The notes below the pieces were generated by a model, which worked only from the letters and a program-made list of their open reading frames with translations, was not told where the DNA came from and searched no databases. The position numbers were made by a program, and so were the translations under genes. Below, piece after piece: positions 1 to 7,955 of a stretch of DNA of 64,000 nt. The stretch comes from Methylocapsa sp. S129 (GTDB taxonomy: Bacteria; Pseudomonadota; Alphaproteobacteria; Rhizobiales; Beijerinckiaceae): the NCBI RefSeq assembly GCF_009765995.1, contig NZ_LMUI01000030.1:383979-447978 (forward strand). Direction: 5' to 3'. How positions within the stretch are numbered: the first letter of the stretch is position 1; each line of letters starts with the position of its first letter.

Positions 1-64
1 CCGGGCGCTTGGACAAGGCGGTCAGCGCTTCGTCCGTTCGCTCCGGCTTGACGCACATGCTCAT
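1..64 (-). CDS. Possible 5' end of an unidentified protein, cut by the window edge
   Basis: On the minus strand an ATG at position 64 opens a frame without stops to the window edge (about 21 residues, beginning MSMCVKPERTDEALTALSKR). An AGCAGG-like Shine-Dalgarno lies about 7-8 bases upstream. It would lie 79 bp downstream of the diguanylate cyclase on the same strand. Nothing in the short peptide allows a family call, and a chance frame cannot be excluded. Confidence 0.3.
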   Translation of the reverse strand, partial: MSMCVKPERTDEALTALSKRP

Positions 65-143
65 GACTCGACCTGCTGGCTGCACGGCGACGGCTATTGC
101 CTCTCGACCCGACCCTGACGGCAATCCGAGGTTCGATCGGCGC

Positions 144-1193
144 TCAGAACATTTCGACGTCGGCGCTGATCAATGTTCTGTCTTGCAGGATGCCGCCGGT
201 GACCAGATGTTCATAACATTGCACCTGATTGCGGCCCTGCCGTTTGGCGACGTAGAGCGCCTCGTCGGCGCGGCCGAAAGCGGTCAGTCCATTGTCCCTG
301 GAGGTGACGCCGGTATAGCCGATGCTGACCGTCACCCGGCCGACCTGGGGAAAGTCGGCGCCTTCGACGATCCTGCGAAAGCGCTCCAGAACGCTTTCCG
401 CGAAGTCGGCCTCCGTCGGCGCGAGGATGACCACGAATTCCTCGCCGCCGCAGCGAAACAGTCGGTCGGCTTCGCGAAACGAAGAACGCATCAATTGCGC
501 CAGCAGGATCAGAACCTCGTCGCCATAGAGATGGCCGAAGCGATCGTTGATGCGTTTGAAAAAATCGATGTCGAGGACGGCGAGCCAGGCCTGCTGGTCG
601 GGGTTGGCCGCCCGGCGCCCGCCGATGCGATCGTGCGGATCGGCAAAGTCGAGGCTCGGCGCATCGACGCGGACGAAATTGGCCAAGGAGCCGTCAAAGG
701 TCTTGCGGTTGAGGAGGCCGGTCAACTCGTCATATTCGCTATAGTCGAGTATCCGCAGATGGTTGCGATAGATGCTGAGCAGGCCGGAGACCAGCCGGTG
801 CTGGTCTTCTCCCATCGGCGTCGGATGATAAATCTCAAGAAAGCCGACCACGCCGCGCGCGCTCGCTACAGGAAAGACATGGCCGTGCTGACCATTTTCG
901 TCGCGGCGCAACTGGATCGGCGTTTTGCTCTGGTAGCAGGCGCGCAGGTCGGCGCGCGCTTCGAGCGCCGGCAGATCGCCAAGGTCCAGATGCCCGTCGG
1001 ACACGGCGAGGCGGCCTTCCGTCAGACGCACCCGCTCCTGAAGCCGAAGTTCGCCGGCGAAGCTGGCGATTCGCCAAAACGTCAGCCGCGTCGCGCAAAG
1101 CAATTTGGCCGTCACCGACGCCAGGGTGATTTCGAGTTCGTCCCGGTCGCTGCGGGCGGTCAGGTCAGCAACGGATTCGATGAGATGGGACAT
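144..1193 (-). CDS. GGDEF diguanylate cyclase with N-terminal GAF-like domain
   Basis: Predicted to condense two GTP to cyclic di-GMP. The C-terminal half carries the catalytic motif as GGEEF (around residue 240 of 349), and an RxxD motif (READ) sits five residues before it, the position of the inhibitory I-site, so product inhibition is likely. The N-terminal ~150 residues resemble a GAF-type sensor and have no obvious membrane segment, suggesting a cytoplasmic enzyme. The open frame extends upstream to a TTG at 1286, but the ATG at 1193 (MSHLIES) is preferred because the extra 31 residues look non-domain. Neither start has a good Shine-Dalgarno. No EAL domain is present. Confidence 0.88.
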   Translation of the reverse strand: MSHLIESVADLTARSDRDELEITLASVTAKLLCATRLTFWRIASFAGELRLQERVRLTEGRLAVSDGHLDLGDLPALEARADLRACYQSKTPIQLRRDENGQHGHVFPVASARGVVGFLEIYHPTPMGEDQHRLVSGLLSIYRNHLRILDYSEYDELTGLLNRKTFDGSLANFVRVDAPSLDFADPHDRIGGRRAANPDQQAWLAVLDIDFFKRINDRFGHLYGDEVLILLAQLMRSSFREADRLFRCGGEEFVVILAPTEADFAESVLERFRRIVEGADFPQVGRVTVSIGYTGVTSRDNGLTAFGRADEALYVAKRQGRNQVQCYEHLVTGGILQDRTLISADVEMF

Positions 1194-1438
1194 TGTGCCA
1201 AACTGTGGAGGTAAGGTTACGTGAGGCTGTCGCGCGGCGTCGTCAATCGGGTCGCGCCTCGGGTCAAGTCGCGCCAAATTTGTCAAAGATCAGAGCTCCG
1301 TTCGCCGATACGCTATAGGCAAACGATGAACAAATCCTGCATTCGCTCAAGGCGAAGAAACCATCACTGGTATGATGACAATGCCCCGCCCGCGCCCCTG
1401 GGCGAGCGCCGCCGGGGCGGCGAATTCGCAAGGGGATT

Positions 1439-1885
1439 TCAGGTCTTCCGCGCCAGCAAATGCGCCATATGCCGCAACGCCAACTGATAGCCATGCACGC
1501 CAAAGCCCGCGATCACGCCCGTCGCGGCGAGCGAGACATAGGAATGGTGGCGGAAGGCCTCGCGCTGGTGGACGTTGGAGATATGCACTTCGAGGATCGG
1601 AAATTCGCAGGTCTTTAGCGCGTCCAAGATCGCGACCGACGTGTGGGTGAACGCCGCCGGATTGATGATGAGGCCCGCCGCGGCCTCGCGCGCGTCATGG
1701 ATCCAGTCGATGAGCTGATGCTCGGCGTTGCTTTGCTTGAATTCGATCGCCAAGCCGAGCTCGACGGCCAGCGCCCGGCATTGCGCCTCCACATCCGCCA
1801 AAGTTTCGTGGCCGTAAATATGCGGCTGGCGCTTGCCCAGCAGGTTCAGATTCGGCCCGTTGAGGATCAGAATAGTCGAGGTCAT
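1439..1885 (-). CDS. aroQ: 3-dehydroquinate dehydratase, type II
   Basis: Converts 3-dehydroquinate to 3-dehydroshikimate in the shikimate pathway. The 148-residue protein begins with the family signature [11 protein letters not shown], followed by the active-site Tyr in HIYGHETL, the [11 protein letters not shown] segment, and the [15 protein letters not shown] substrate-binding motif. The length is normal for this dodecameric class. The open frame extends to 1942, but the ATG at 1885 gives the standard N-terminus. In many alphaproteobacteria aroQ is followed by accB-accC; here the downstream neighbour is the GGDEF protein, so that linkage is broken. Confidence 0.95.
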   Translation of the reverse strand: MTSTILILNGPNLNLLGKRQPHIYGHETLADVEAQCRALAVELGLAIEFKQSNAEHQLIDWIHDAREAAAGLIINPAAFTHTSVAILDALKTCEFPILEVHISNVHQREAFRHHSYVSLAATGVIAGFGVHGYQLALRHMAHLLARKT

Positions 1886-2036
1886 TGCGCGCGGCCCGGC
1901 CGGAGGAAATTCGCGCCATTGTGCATGGGCGCGTCCTTGCAATCAATTGCCGGGCCGCGCGCATCGATAGACCGGGCGCGGCCAGCCGATCCATCCGCGT
2001 CTTGTCAAGGGCGGCGGGACGGGCAAACATGGCCCG

Positions 2037-2837
2037 ATGAACGAAACCGCCGTCGCCAGTCTCGTCTTCGTGCTGTTGCTGGCGAGCAGCGCGCTCGGTC
2101 TGTTCCTGCAGGGACGATTGGCCGAGCGCCACCGGGGCCGCGACACGATCGATGCGGTTCGCCTGGTCATTTCCATTCTGGTCACCTTGACGGCGCTGGT
2201 TCTTGGCTTGCTGACGTCTTCGGTGAAAACGGCGTTCGACGAATTCGGCGGCCATTTGCGGGGCTACGGCGCCGATATCGTCGCGCTCGACGAGCGGCTG
2301 CGCGAATATGGCGGCGCCGCCGATCCGACCCGCGCGCTGCTGCGAACCTATGTCGCGGCGGCGATCGCCGACACCTGGCCCGACGAGCCCAAGCCGATGG
2401 GCGTCTATCCCACGCATCTCAAGAGCTTTGCGCCCGGCAGCATCGAAGCCGAACAACTGGGCGCGCTGCTCCTTCAAATCGACAGCGCGATCCGGCGCCT
2501 GGAGCCGACCGACAAATTCCACCAGCAGCTCGCTGACCAGCTCGAGGCGCGCATGACGCAGACGCTGGAGCTGCGCTGGCGGCTGATCGAAACCGCCCAG
2601 ACCACCATTTCCTGGCCGATGCTCTGCGTCATGACCTCATGGCTGATCATGATTTTCGCCGTGTTCGGCTTGAGCTCGCCGCGCAACAGAGTGATCTATG
2701 CGACGATTTTTCTCTGCGCCTTGTCGATATCATCGGTCGTATTCCTGATCCTTGAATTGGATACGCCGCTGACGGGCTGGGTCGTCGTATCGAGCGAGCC
2801 GCTGCGCGACGCCCTTCAGCATATCGACGCCCGCTGA
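2037..2837 (+). CDS. DUF4239 (bestrophin-like) integral membrane protein
   Basis: The 266-residue protein has a hydrophobic segment at about residues 6-25, a second at 42-65, a long soluble middle part (about 70-185), and two more hydrophobic segments at about 192-212 and 218-240. This two-plus-two layout and the charged RDTIDAVRLV region match the DUF4239 family, described as bestrophin-like. Transport function is not established for the family. It is divergent from aroQ and convergent with the J-domain gene 20 bp downstream. Confidence 0.75.
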   Translation: MNETAVASLVFVLLLASSALGLFLQGRLAERHRGRDTIDAVRLVISILVTLTALVLGLLTSSVKTAFDEFGGHLRGYGADIVALDERLREYGGAADPTRALLRTYVAAAIADTWPDEPKPMGVYPTHLKSFAPGSIEAEQLGALLLQIDSAIRRLEPTDKFHQQLADQLEARMTQTLELRWRLIETAQTTISWPMLCVMTSWLIMIFAVFGLSSPRNRVIYATIFLCALSISSVVFLILELDTPLTGWVVVSSEPLRDALQHIDAR

Positions 2838-2857
2838 TCGCGCGGGGCGTCTGCGAA

Positions 2858-3811
2858 TCACGTCATCGTCGCGCGCGGATCGTAGGGCTTTTCGTCCCGC
2901 CAGCGGCGCATCAGGTCCAGGAATTCGGGATCGCTGCCCGAGGGCATCACGATGCGCAACGTCGCCAGGAGATCGCCGTGGCGCCCTTCGCCGACAGCCG
3001 GCAGCCCTTTGCCGCGCAGGCGCAAAATTCTGCCGCTGCTCGCTCCTTGCGGAATGGCGAGTTCAACCTCGCCATCGAGCGTGGGCGCGCGAACCTTGCC
3101 GCCGAGCGCGGCTTCATAAAGCGTGATCGGCAGATCAAGCCGCAAATCGCGCCCTTCGACTTTGAACAACGGATGCGGCGCATAACGAATGGTCACCAGG
3201 GCGTCGCCGGCGGGCCCGTTTTTGGCGCCGGGCTGGCCTTGGCCGCGCAACCGGATTGGCTTGCCCTCTTCGACGCCGACGGGAATGGCGACATCGAGCG
3301 TCTTGCCGGTCGGCAAGGTCACGCGCGCCGAGCCGCCCGCGGCCGCCATGGCGAGGGGGACCGTGGCAGTGACGGCGACATCCTCGCCGCGCTGGGGCCC
3401 GCGCGAGCGCCCGGTGGCCTGGGCGCCGAACAATTCGGCGAGGATATCCGGATCGATGCCCGCGCCGGCCGTTGCGCGGCTGGGGCCGCCGCCAAAGTCG
3501 AAATCGAAATGCTGGAAGTCGGAATCGCCGCCCCGCGCGGACCGCGAGCGGCGACCCGCGCCGGTAAAGCCCTCGAATCCCTGATGGCGCGGCTTGCCTT
3601 CCGCGTCGATTTCGCCGCGATCGAAGGCGCCGCGCTTTTTCTCGTCGCCGACGATTTCGTAAGCCGAGCCAATTTCGGCGAATTTGTCCTTCGCCTTGGG
3701 CTCCTTACTCTGGTCGGGGTGGTATTTCTTGGCCAGCCGACGATAGGCCGACTTGATTTCGGCAGGGCTCGCCGACTTGGCAAGCCCGAGAATTTCATAT
3801 GGATCGCGCAT
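2858..3811 (-). CDS. DnaJ-type cochaperone without zinc finger (CbpA-like)
   Basis: J-domain protein that stimulates Hsp70 ATPase. The J domain occupies residues 1-65 with the HPD tripeptide in KKYHPDQSKEP, then a Gly/Phe- and Arg-rich linker, then two beta-sandwich substrate-binding domains (about residues 125-305). There are no CxxCxGxG repeats, so it is a type II DnaJ like CbpA rather than canonical DnaJ. The ATG at 3811 starts directly with MRDPYEILGL, typical of the family. In related genomes this gene neighbours the RT0821-type lipoprotein and pdxH, as here. Confidence 0.9.
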   Translation of the reverse strand: MRDPYEILGLAKSASPAEIKSAYRRLAKKYHPDQSKEPKAKDKFAEIGSAYEIVGDEKKRGAFDRGEIDAEGKPRHQGFEGFTGAGRRSRSARGGDSDFQHFDFDFGGGPSRATAGAGIDPDILAELFGAQATGRSRGPQRGEDVAVTATVPLAMAAAGGSARVTLPTGKTLDVAIPVGVEEGKPIRLRGQGQPGAKNGPAGDALVTIRYAPHPLFKVEGRDLRLDLPITLYEAALGGKVRAPTLDGEVELAIPQGASSGRILRLRGKGLPAVGEGRHGDLLATLRIVMPSGSDPEFLDLMRRWRDEKPYDPRATMT

Positions 3812-3943
3812 AAAGAGCCCAGCCTTGCGCGCCCGCCCTCAAGGCGCGGGCGCCATTGTCTCGTCGCTTATTTGGGCGATGAAGGCGGCGCGCGCAAGGC
3901 GCCATCGAGCGCCATCGGCCCGCGCCTTCGCTGGGATCGCCGG

Positions 3944-4297
3944 TCAGAGCCCTTTCCAGGGCTCGACCTTGTCGAGGGCGACCGCACCCTCCTCGCCCGG
4001 ACAGCCGACCGCCTGCAGCATTTTTGGCCCGTCGGCGACGACGATGCGCGCGACAAAGGCGCGGCAGGGCTTGCCCTCGCGGGAGAATGTGGCGGCGACG
4101 GGTTGGAAAGCGCCGCTCCGCCCCGAATCAGGGTTCGACCATTTGACCGGCGCTTGCGGCTCGCCATTGAGGAGCGCCGATGCGAGAATAGGCTCGGCGA
4201 TCCGCCAATCCTTCATGTCCAGATCGGGCGACAGGGGAGAGGCGGCGGGCTTGATCGACCCCGTCTCGTCATCGCTCATAAAAGGCCCGATGGTCAT
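3944..4297 (-). CDS. RT0821/Lpp0805-family surface lipoprotein, 5' end uncertain
   Basis: The residues DDETGSIKPAASPLSPDL and the C-terminal RVxAWK-like end (DKVEPWKGL) match small Rhizobiales surface proteins of the RT0821/Lpp0805 type. The first ATG (4297) would remove the signal peptide: reading upstream in frame gives ATLGLLALGLAGC-S-M, a clear lipobox with Cys codon at 4301-4303. No ATG, GTG or TTG occurs upstream in this frame before a stop. A CTG at 4442-4444 preceded by GAGGGAG is one option. The other is a one-base frameshift at the G-rich tract near 4333-4345 joining a TTG-started frame (4460) that encodes an Arg-rich n-region. It lies between the J-domain gene and divergent pdxH. 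Confidence 0.7.
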   Translation of the reverse strand: MTIGPFMSDDETGSIKPAASPLSPDLDMKDWRIAEPILASALLNGEPQAPVKWSNPDSGRSGAFQPVAATFSREGKPCRAFVARIVVADGPKMLQAVGCPGEEGAVALDKVEPWKGL

Positions 4298-4488
4298 GGA
4301 GCAGCCGGCAAGGCCGAGCGCTAGGAGCCCGAGCGTGGCGATGGGCCCCCACCCGCGCGTAGCGCGCGCTGGACAGGCGCCGCCGCGATCGGGGGCGCTG
4401 GAATAGGTCGCCGGATTTGGGATCGCCGTTGGTTCCGATCGCAGGTAGAAGCTCCCTCAAGGCGACAAAGCAATGCGGAGATTACACG

Positions 4489-5103
4489 TTGAATGAGTTA
4501 ACGTCTGGTAACTTCACCGAAGCTGACGAGCCCTTCGCTTTATTTGAGCAATGGTTCGCCGACGCCGGCAAGACCGAGCCGAACGATCCCAACGCCATGT
4601 CCCTGGCGACGGTCGACGCCGACGGCCTGCCCGATGTGCGGATGGTGCTGCTCAAGGGCGCCGACGAGCGCGGCTTCGTCTTTTATACGAACGAAGAGAG
4701 CGCGAAAGGCCGCGAGATCGCCGCCACCCCCAAAGCGGCCGTCTTGTTCCACTGGAAATCCTTGCGCCGGCAGATTCGATTGCGCGGGCCTGTGGCATAT
4801 GTCAGCGACCAGGAAGCCGACGCCTATTTCAAGACCCGGGCGCGCGACAGCCGCATCGGCGCCTGGGCCAGCCAGCAATCGCGGCCGCTCGAAAGCCGTT
4901 TCGCGTTTGAAAAAGCCATCGCCGGCTATGTCGCGAAATTTGGCGTCGGCGAGGTGCCGCGCCCGCCCTATTGGCGCGGCTTCCGCCTGACGCCGATCGC
5001 GATGGAGTTCTGGCACGATCGCCCGTTTCGCCTGCACGACCGCGTGTTGTTCACGCGCGAGGGCATGGGCGCGCCATGGCGGCGCCAGCGTCTCTATCCC
5101 TGA
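4489..5103 (+). CDS. pdxH: Pyridoxine/pyridoxamine 5'-phosphate oxidase
   Basis: FMN-dependent oxidase making pyridoxal 5'-phosphate from PNP or PMP. Typical motifs are [22 protein letters not shown] (first substrate/FMN strand), [26 protein letters not shown], and the C-terminal [12 protein letters not shown] and WRRQRLYP that bind FMN and PLP. The frame is open from 4417, but the TTG at 4489 (giving [15 protein letters not shown]) has a GCGGAG Shine-Dalgarno 8 bases upstream and yields 204 residues, the usual length. It is transcribed away from the RT0821-type lipoprotein. Confidence 0.93.
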   Translation: MNELTSGNFTEADEPFALFEQWFADAGKTEPNDPNAMSLATVDADGLPDVRMVLLKGADERGFVFYTNEESAKGREIAATPKAAVLFHWKSLRRQIRLRGPVAYVSDQEADAYFKTRARDSRIGAWASQQSRPLESRFAFEKAIAGYVAKFGVGEVPRPPYWRGFRLTPIAMEFWHDRPFRLHDRVLFTREGMGAPWRRQRLYP

Positions 5104-5135
5104 GTTCGGCGGCGTCAGATCAGAAGCAAAATAAA

Positions 5136-5159
5136 GAGAGGCGCCCTTGGGCGCCTCTC
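5136..5159 (-). terminator. Intrinsic terminator, mainly for the minus strand
   Basis: A perfect 10-bp stem (GAGAGGCGCC / GGCGCCTCTC) with a four-base CTTG loop. On the minus strand it is followed by TTTATTTT, so it fits a rho-independent terminator for the small secreted-protein gene ending at 5217. On the plus strand, after pdxH, no T-run follows. Confidence 0.75.
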
Positions 5160-5216
5160 GATGGGAAATCGACAACCAACAAGGCTTCTAGGCAAGGCTT
5201 CTGGGAACGCCAGGCT

Positions 5217-5495
5217 TTACCGGCCGCGCGAATAATAGTTGCGATCTTCCGGAGTCGTGAGGGTTTGGGGCGCGTCATAGCCAGGCTGCACGCCATAGCT
5301 CGACGAATAGCCCGAATCGTCGCCGGTATAGGCTGAGCGGCCTTCCTGCATGGGCGATTGCTGCAGCGTCTGCGGCGCGATCACGGCATAGGGAGACTGC
5401 TCGGGGGAGAGATTGCCGCCGCCCATGGCGGAGGCGCTGGCGGCGCTGAGGGTCAAAGCGATAGCGGCAGCGCCAAACAACATGATGTTGCGCAT
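5217..5495 (-). CDS. Small secreted protein, paralogue of the upstream gene
   Basis: The 92-residue product starts MRNIMLFGAAAIALTLSAAS with an Ala-rich signal peptide likely cleaved after ASA (about residue 23). The mature part is Gln-, Ser- and Tyr-rich (YSSSYGVQPGY) and contains SPYAVIAPQTL...EGRSAY, a pattern repeated in the neighbouring gene at 5567-5794. A GGAGA Shine-Dalgarno precedes the ATG at 5495; the frame extends 12 bases further up to a TTG. The family is not recognised and the function is unknown. Confidence 0.7.
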   Translation of the reverse strand: MRNIMLFGAAAIALTLSAASASAMGGGNLSPEQSPYAVIAPQTLQQSPMQEGRSAYTGDDSGYSSSYGVQPGYDAPQTLTTPEDRNYYSRGR

Positions 5496-5566
5496 TTTTA
5501 TCTCCAATTTTTGGTTTGCATATCTTCCGGCTTTTCGAAGCCGGTTTTCACCGAATCAGCCGGTTT

Positions 5567-5794
5567 TCACCGGCCGGATGAAACAGGGGCGTCGGCTTTG
5601 GGCGCCTGGGGATCAGCCGTTGGATCGACATAGGCCGCCCGGCCTTCGGTCGGAACCGACAAGGACATCGGCGCCACGTCGGCATAGGGCGACGCTCCCG
5701 ATACAAGGCGAGGGCCTAAAGCATAGGTGTCGACGTAGAGAACATAAAGAGCCAGCGCGATGGCGCCTGCTCCAAGAAACATAATGGTGCGCAT
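5567..5794 (-). CDS. Small secreted or membrane-anchored protein, paralogue of the downstream gene
   Basis: The 75-residue product starts MRTIMFLGAGAIALALYVLY, nearly matching its neighbour's N-terminus, then contains SPYADVAPMSLSVPTEGRAAY, aligned with SPYAVIAPQTL...EGRSAY next door. The hydrophobic segment may be an uncleaved anchor because no clear AxA site follows. The two genes lie head to tail 71 bp apart and probably arose by tandem duplication. The ATG at 5794 is chosen by alignment with the paralogue; a TTG further up at 5827 is possible. Confidence 0.6.
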   Translation of the reverse strand: MRTIMFLGAGAIALALYVLYVDTYALGPRLVSGASPYADVAPMSLSVPTEGRAAYVDPTADPQAPKADAPVSSGR

Positions 5795-6172
5795 AGTCTT
5801 TTGTTGCCTTCTTGCGCTTTCGCGCATCTTAATATCTTAGCTATTCTGTAGTAACCGGCGGCTGAATTTGAAACTTCAGACGCTTCGCTTCCTTAGCGAC
5901 CACGAAGAATCGCCTCCTCTTGTTCAGCGATCGGACCGGGCGAGGCTAATGGCGACGGTCGAGTCGCCGATATCGAGCCTCGGCGATTTTCGCACCGCAT
6001 GTCACTTTCCTATTTATTTATCAGCGGCTTGCAGAAAACCCGCGACCGAACGGGCGGCCAGCCGGTCTTCCCTAATCACTGAACAGGAGATAGGAGACGT
6101 GGCGCCCATATTCAATTGCTGCACCGCACACAAAAATGTGAGTCTTTGTAATTTCGCCGTCATGATTGCGCC

Positions 6173-6210
6173 AACCAAGGATTCGTTGGCGAGCCGACGA
6201 ATCCTTGGTT
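6173..6210. repeat. 14-bp perfect inverted repeat with structured loop
   Basis: Arms AACCAAGGATTCGT (6173-6186) and ACGAATCCTTGGTT (6197-6210) are exact reverse complements. The 10-base loop TGGCGAGCCG can add a GGC/GCC pair set. No T-tract follows on either strand, so it is not an obvious terminator. Role unknown. Confidence 0.8.
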
Positions 6211-6227
6211 AGGGTCTTTGGAAGAAG

Positions 6228-6271
6228 CAGGATTTTTGCGCAAAACCGCGCGACACTTTTCCGAAATCCTG
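6228..6271. repeat. REP-like palindromic element
   Basis: CAGGATTT (6228-6235) and AAATCCTG (6264-6271) flank a centre containing GCGCAAAACCGCGCGACAC. From memory, intergenic repeats of this style (a GGAAAAGTGT...GCGGTTTT core between inverted arms) are scattered through Rhizobiales genomes. Only one copy is seen here, so repeat status is inferred. Confidence 0.5.
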
Positions 6272-6311
6272 TTTGGGGATGGACGGAAACCAATCTGCGA
6301 GCCGGGACGAG

Positions 6312-7064
6312 ATGACTGAAGCTCAGACCAATGCGCCGCGCAAGACGATGTTGCTGACCGGCGCCTCGCGCGGCATCGGCCATGCGACGGTCAAAAGGTT
6401 CTCGTCGGCGGGATGGCGGGTCATCACCTGTTCGCGCCATGCTTTTCCCGAGGAATGCCCTTGGATGGCGGGGCCGCAGGACCATCTCCAGATCGATCTC
6501 GCCGATCCCGCCGACACGCGGCGGGCGATCGCGGAAATCCGCGAGCGGCTGGATGACGGACGGCTGGACGGGCTCGTCAACAATGCCGCGATATCGCCCA
6601 AGGGCGCCGGCGGCTCCCGGCTTGGGCTGTTCGAAACCGAGCTTGTCGATTGGCAGACGATCTTTCAGGTGAATTTCTTTGCGCCGATGATGCTGGCGCG
6701 CGGCCTGATCGCCGAGCTTGAAAAAGCGCATGGCTCGATCGTCAACGTCACATCGATCGCCGGCGCGCGCGTGCATCCTTTCGCCGGCGCCGCCTATTCG
6801 ACCTCCAAAGCCGCTTTGGCGGCGCTGACGCGCGAAATGGCGGCCGATCTCGGCCCGCGCGGCGTCCGCGTCAACGCCATTTCGCCCGGCGAGATCGACA
6901 CCGCGATCCTGTCGCCGGGCACGGACAAGATCGTCGCGCAAATCCCGTTGCGCCGCCTGGGCTCGCCCGAAGAAGTCGCCAAGGCGATCTACTTTCTTTG
7001 CTCCGAACAATCGAGCTATGTGCATGGCGCCGAAATCCATATCAATGGCGGCCAACACGTTTGA
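6312..7064 (+). CDS. Short-chain dehydrogenase/reductase
   Basis: NAD(P)-dependent oxidoreductase with Rossmann fold. TGASRGIG (about residues 17-24) binds the cofactor, NNAA is present, the catalytic Ser lies in VNVTSIAG, and Tyr and Lys are in YSTSK. The C-terminal LGSPEEVAKAIYFLCSEQSSYVHGAEIHINGG is typical of classical SDRs of about 250 residues. The substrate cannot be read from sequence. Open frame begins at TTG 6273; the ATG at 6312 behind GGGACGAG is preferred, and ATG 6279 is an alternative. The NUDIX gene follows 22 bp later on the same strand. Confidence 0.88.
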   Translation: MTEAQTNAPRKTMLLTGASRGIGHATVKRFSSAGWRVITCSRHAFPEECPWMAGPQDHLQIDLADPADTRRAIAEIRERLDDGRLDGLVNNAAISPKGAGGSRLGLFETELVDWQTIFQVNFFAPMMLARGLIAELEKAHGSIVNVTSIAGARVHPFAGAAYSTSKAALAALTREMAADLGPRGVRVNAISPGEIDTAILSPGTDKIVAQIPLRRLGSPEEVAKAIYFLCSEQSSYVHGAEIHINGGQHV

Positions 7065-7086
7065 CGCATGGATTTGAGGTTCCGTC

Positions 7087-7524
7087 CTGAACGATCGCCT
7101 TTATCCCCCGCGTCCGATCCTCGCCGTCTCGCTGGCGGTTTTTCGCGATGGGAAGGCGCTCGTCGCGCGCCGAGCGCGGGCGCCGTTGCTCGGGCTCTAT
7201 TCGTTGCCCGGCGGCGTGGTGGAAATCGGCGAGACTCTGCACGAGGCGGCGTTGCGGGAGCTTGACGAGGAGGTCGGCGTCACGGCCGAGATCGTCGCCT
7301 TCAACGATCATGTCGAATCGATCGTGCGCGACGACCAGGGCGTGCGGGCGCATTATGTGATCGCGTCTTTTGTCGCGCGCTGGACCGGCGGCGAAGCGCG
7401 AACGAGCGAGGAAGCCGATTCCGTGCTCTGGATCGACCCTTTGGCGGCGGGCGATTTACCGACCACGCCCGGGCTGGAGGCGATCCTCGCCAGGGCGGCG
7501 AGCCTCATCAAGGCCTGCCCGTGA
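7087..7524 (+). CDS. NUDIX hydrolase (ADP-ribose pyrophosphatase type), apparent CTG start
   Basis: Hydrolyses nucleoside diphosphates linked to another moiety. The complete Nudix box runs from GGVVEIGETLHEAAL to RELDEEVGV, matching GX5EX7REUXEEXGU. The first GTG/TTG in frame (TTG 7186) would start inside the domain and remove the first strand. Reading upstream in frame gives NDRLYPPRPILAVSLAVF, the conserved family N-terminus, with no ATG, GTG or TTG before a stop at 7075. CTG at 7087 with GAGG seven bases upstream is the best start, giving 145 residues. The stop overlaps the next gene's GTG, so they are probably translationally coupled. Confidence 0.85.
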   Translation: MNDRLYPPRPILAVSLAVFRDGKALVARRARAPLLGLYSLPGGVVEIGETLHEAALRELDEEVGVTAEIVAFNDHVESIVRDDQGVRAHYVIASFVARWTGGEARTSEEADSVLWIDPLAAGDLPTTPGLEAILARAASLIKACP

Positions 7525-7955
7525 GCGCGCGGCTCCTCCGCCTTGCCGTCGTCGCCGCTCTCTGCGCGGCTGTTGCGGGGCCAGCTTGCGCCCAGCAGGC
7601 GCCGGCCAAGCCCGCGGCGCCCGCCGAGCCGCCGGCGCCGGCCGCCGACCCGCCACCGCCCTATGAACCGCAATTGCTGCGCCTTGCCGAATTGATGGGC
7701 GCGCTTGCCTACTTGCGCGATCTTTGCGGCGCGCATGACGCCGAGGCCTTCCACGCCAAAATGGCGAACCTGCTGGAGGCGGAAGCCAAGAGCGAGGCGC
7801 GCAAGGAAAGCCTCGCGGGCGCCTATAACGACGGTTTTCGCGGCTATGAACTTTCCTACCGCGTCTGCACGCCCGCCGCTCGCGAAATCATCGCACGCTA
7901 CCTCGACGAAGCCGCGAAGATTTCGTCTGATGTCGCCAATCGCTATGGCGGCTGA
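7521..7955 (+). CDS. TIGR02301-family secreted protein
   Basis: The 144-residue protein has a signal peptide (about residues 1-24, cleaved near ACA-QQ), a Pro/Ala-rich linker (PAKPAAPAEPPAPAADPPPP), and a conserved helical core with two Cys residues (RDLCGAHD and YRVCTPAAREII). This layout fits the alphaproteobacterial TIGR02301 family of unknown function. GTG at 7521 overlaps the NUDIX stop by four bases (GTGA). The periplasm is the likely location. The 3' end overlaps the convergent methyltransferase gene by 13 bp. Confidence 0.82.
   Translation: MSARLLRLAVVAALCAAVAGPACAQQAPAKPAAPAEPPAPAADPPPPYEPQLLRLAELMGALAYLRDLCGAHDAEAFHAKMANLLEAEAKSEARKESLAGAYNDGFRGYELSYRVCTPAAREIIARYLDEAAKISSDVANRYGG

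Larger units (their letters stand above)
5828..6311. other. Intergenic region with hairpins, no supported gene
   Basis: About 480 bp without a convincing gene. A plus-strand open frame at 5868-6212 has no family resemblance and runs into the palindrome at 6173-6210. The region holds the presumed promoter of the small-protein pair at its left end and two inverted repeats (listed separately) at its right end. Confidence 0.6.

Noticed and set aside
9..1214. 401-residue plus-strand open frame
   Set aside because: Antisense to the diguanylate cyclase, which has clear catalytic motifs.
5868..6212. 114-residue plus-strand open frame in the intergenic region
   Set aside because: No Shine-Dalgarno, no family resemblance, Cys/Ser/Arg-rich composition, and its 3' part is a palindrome.
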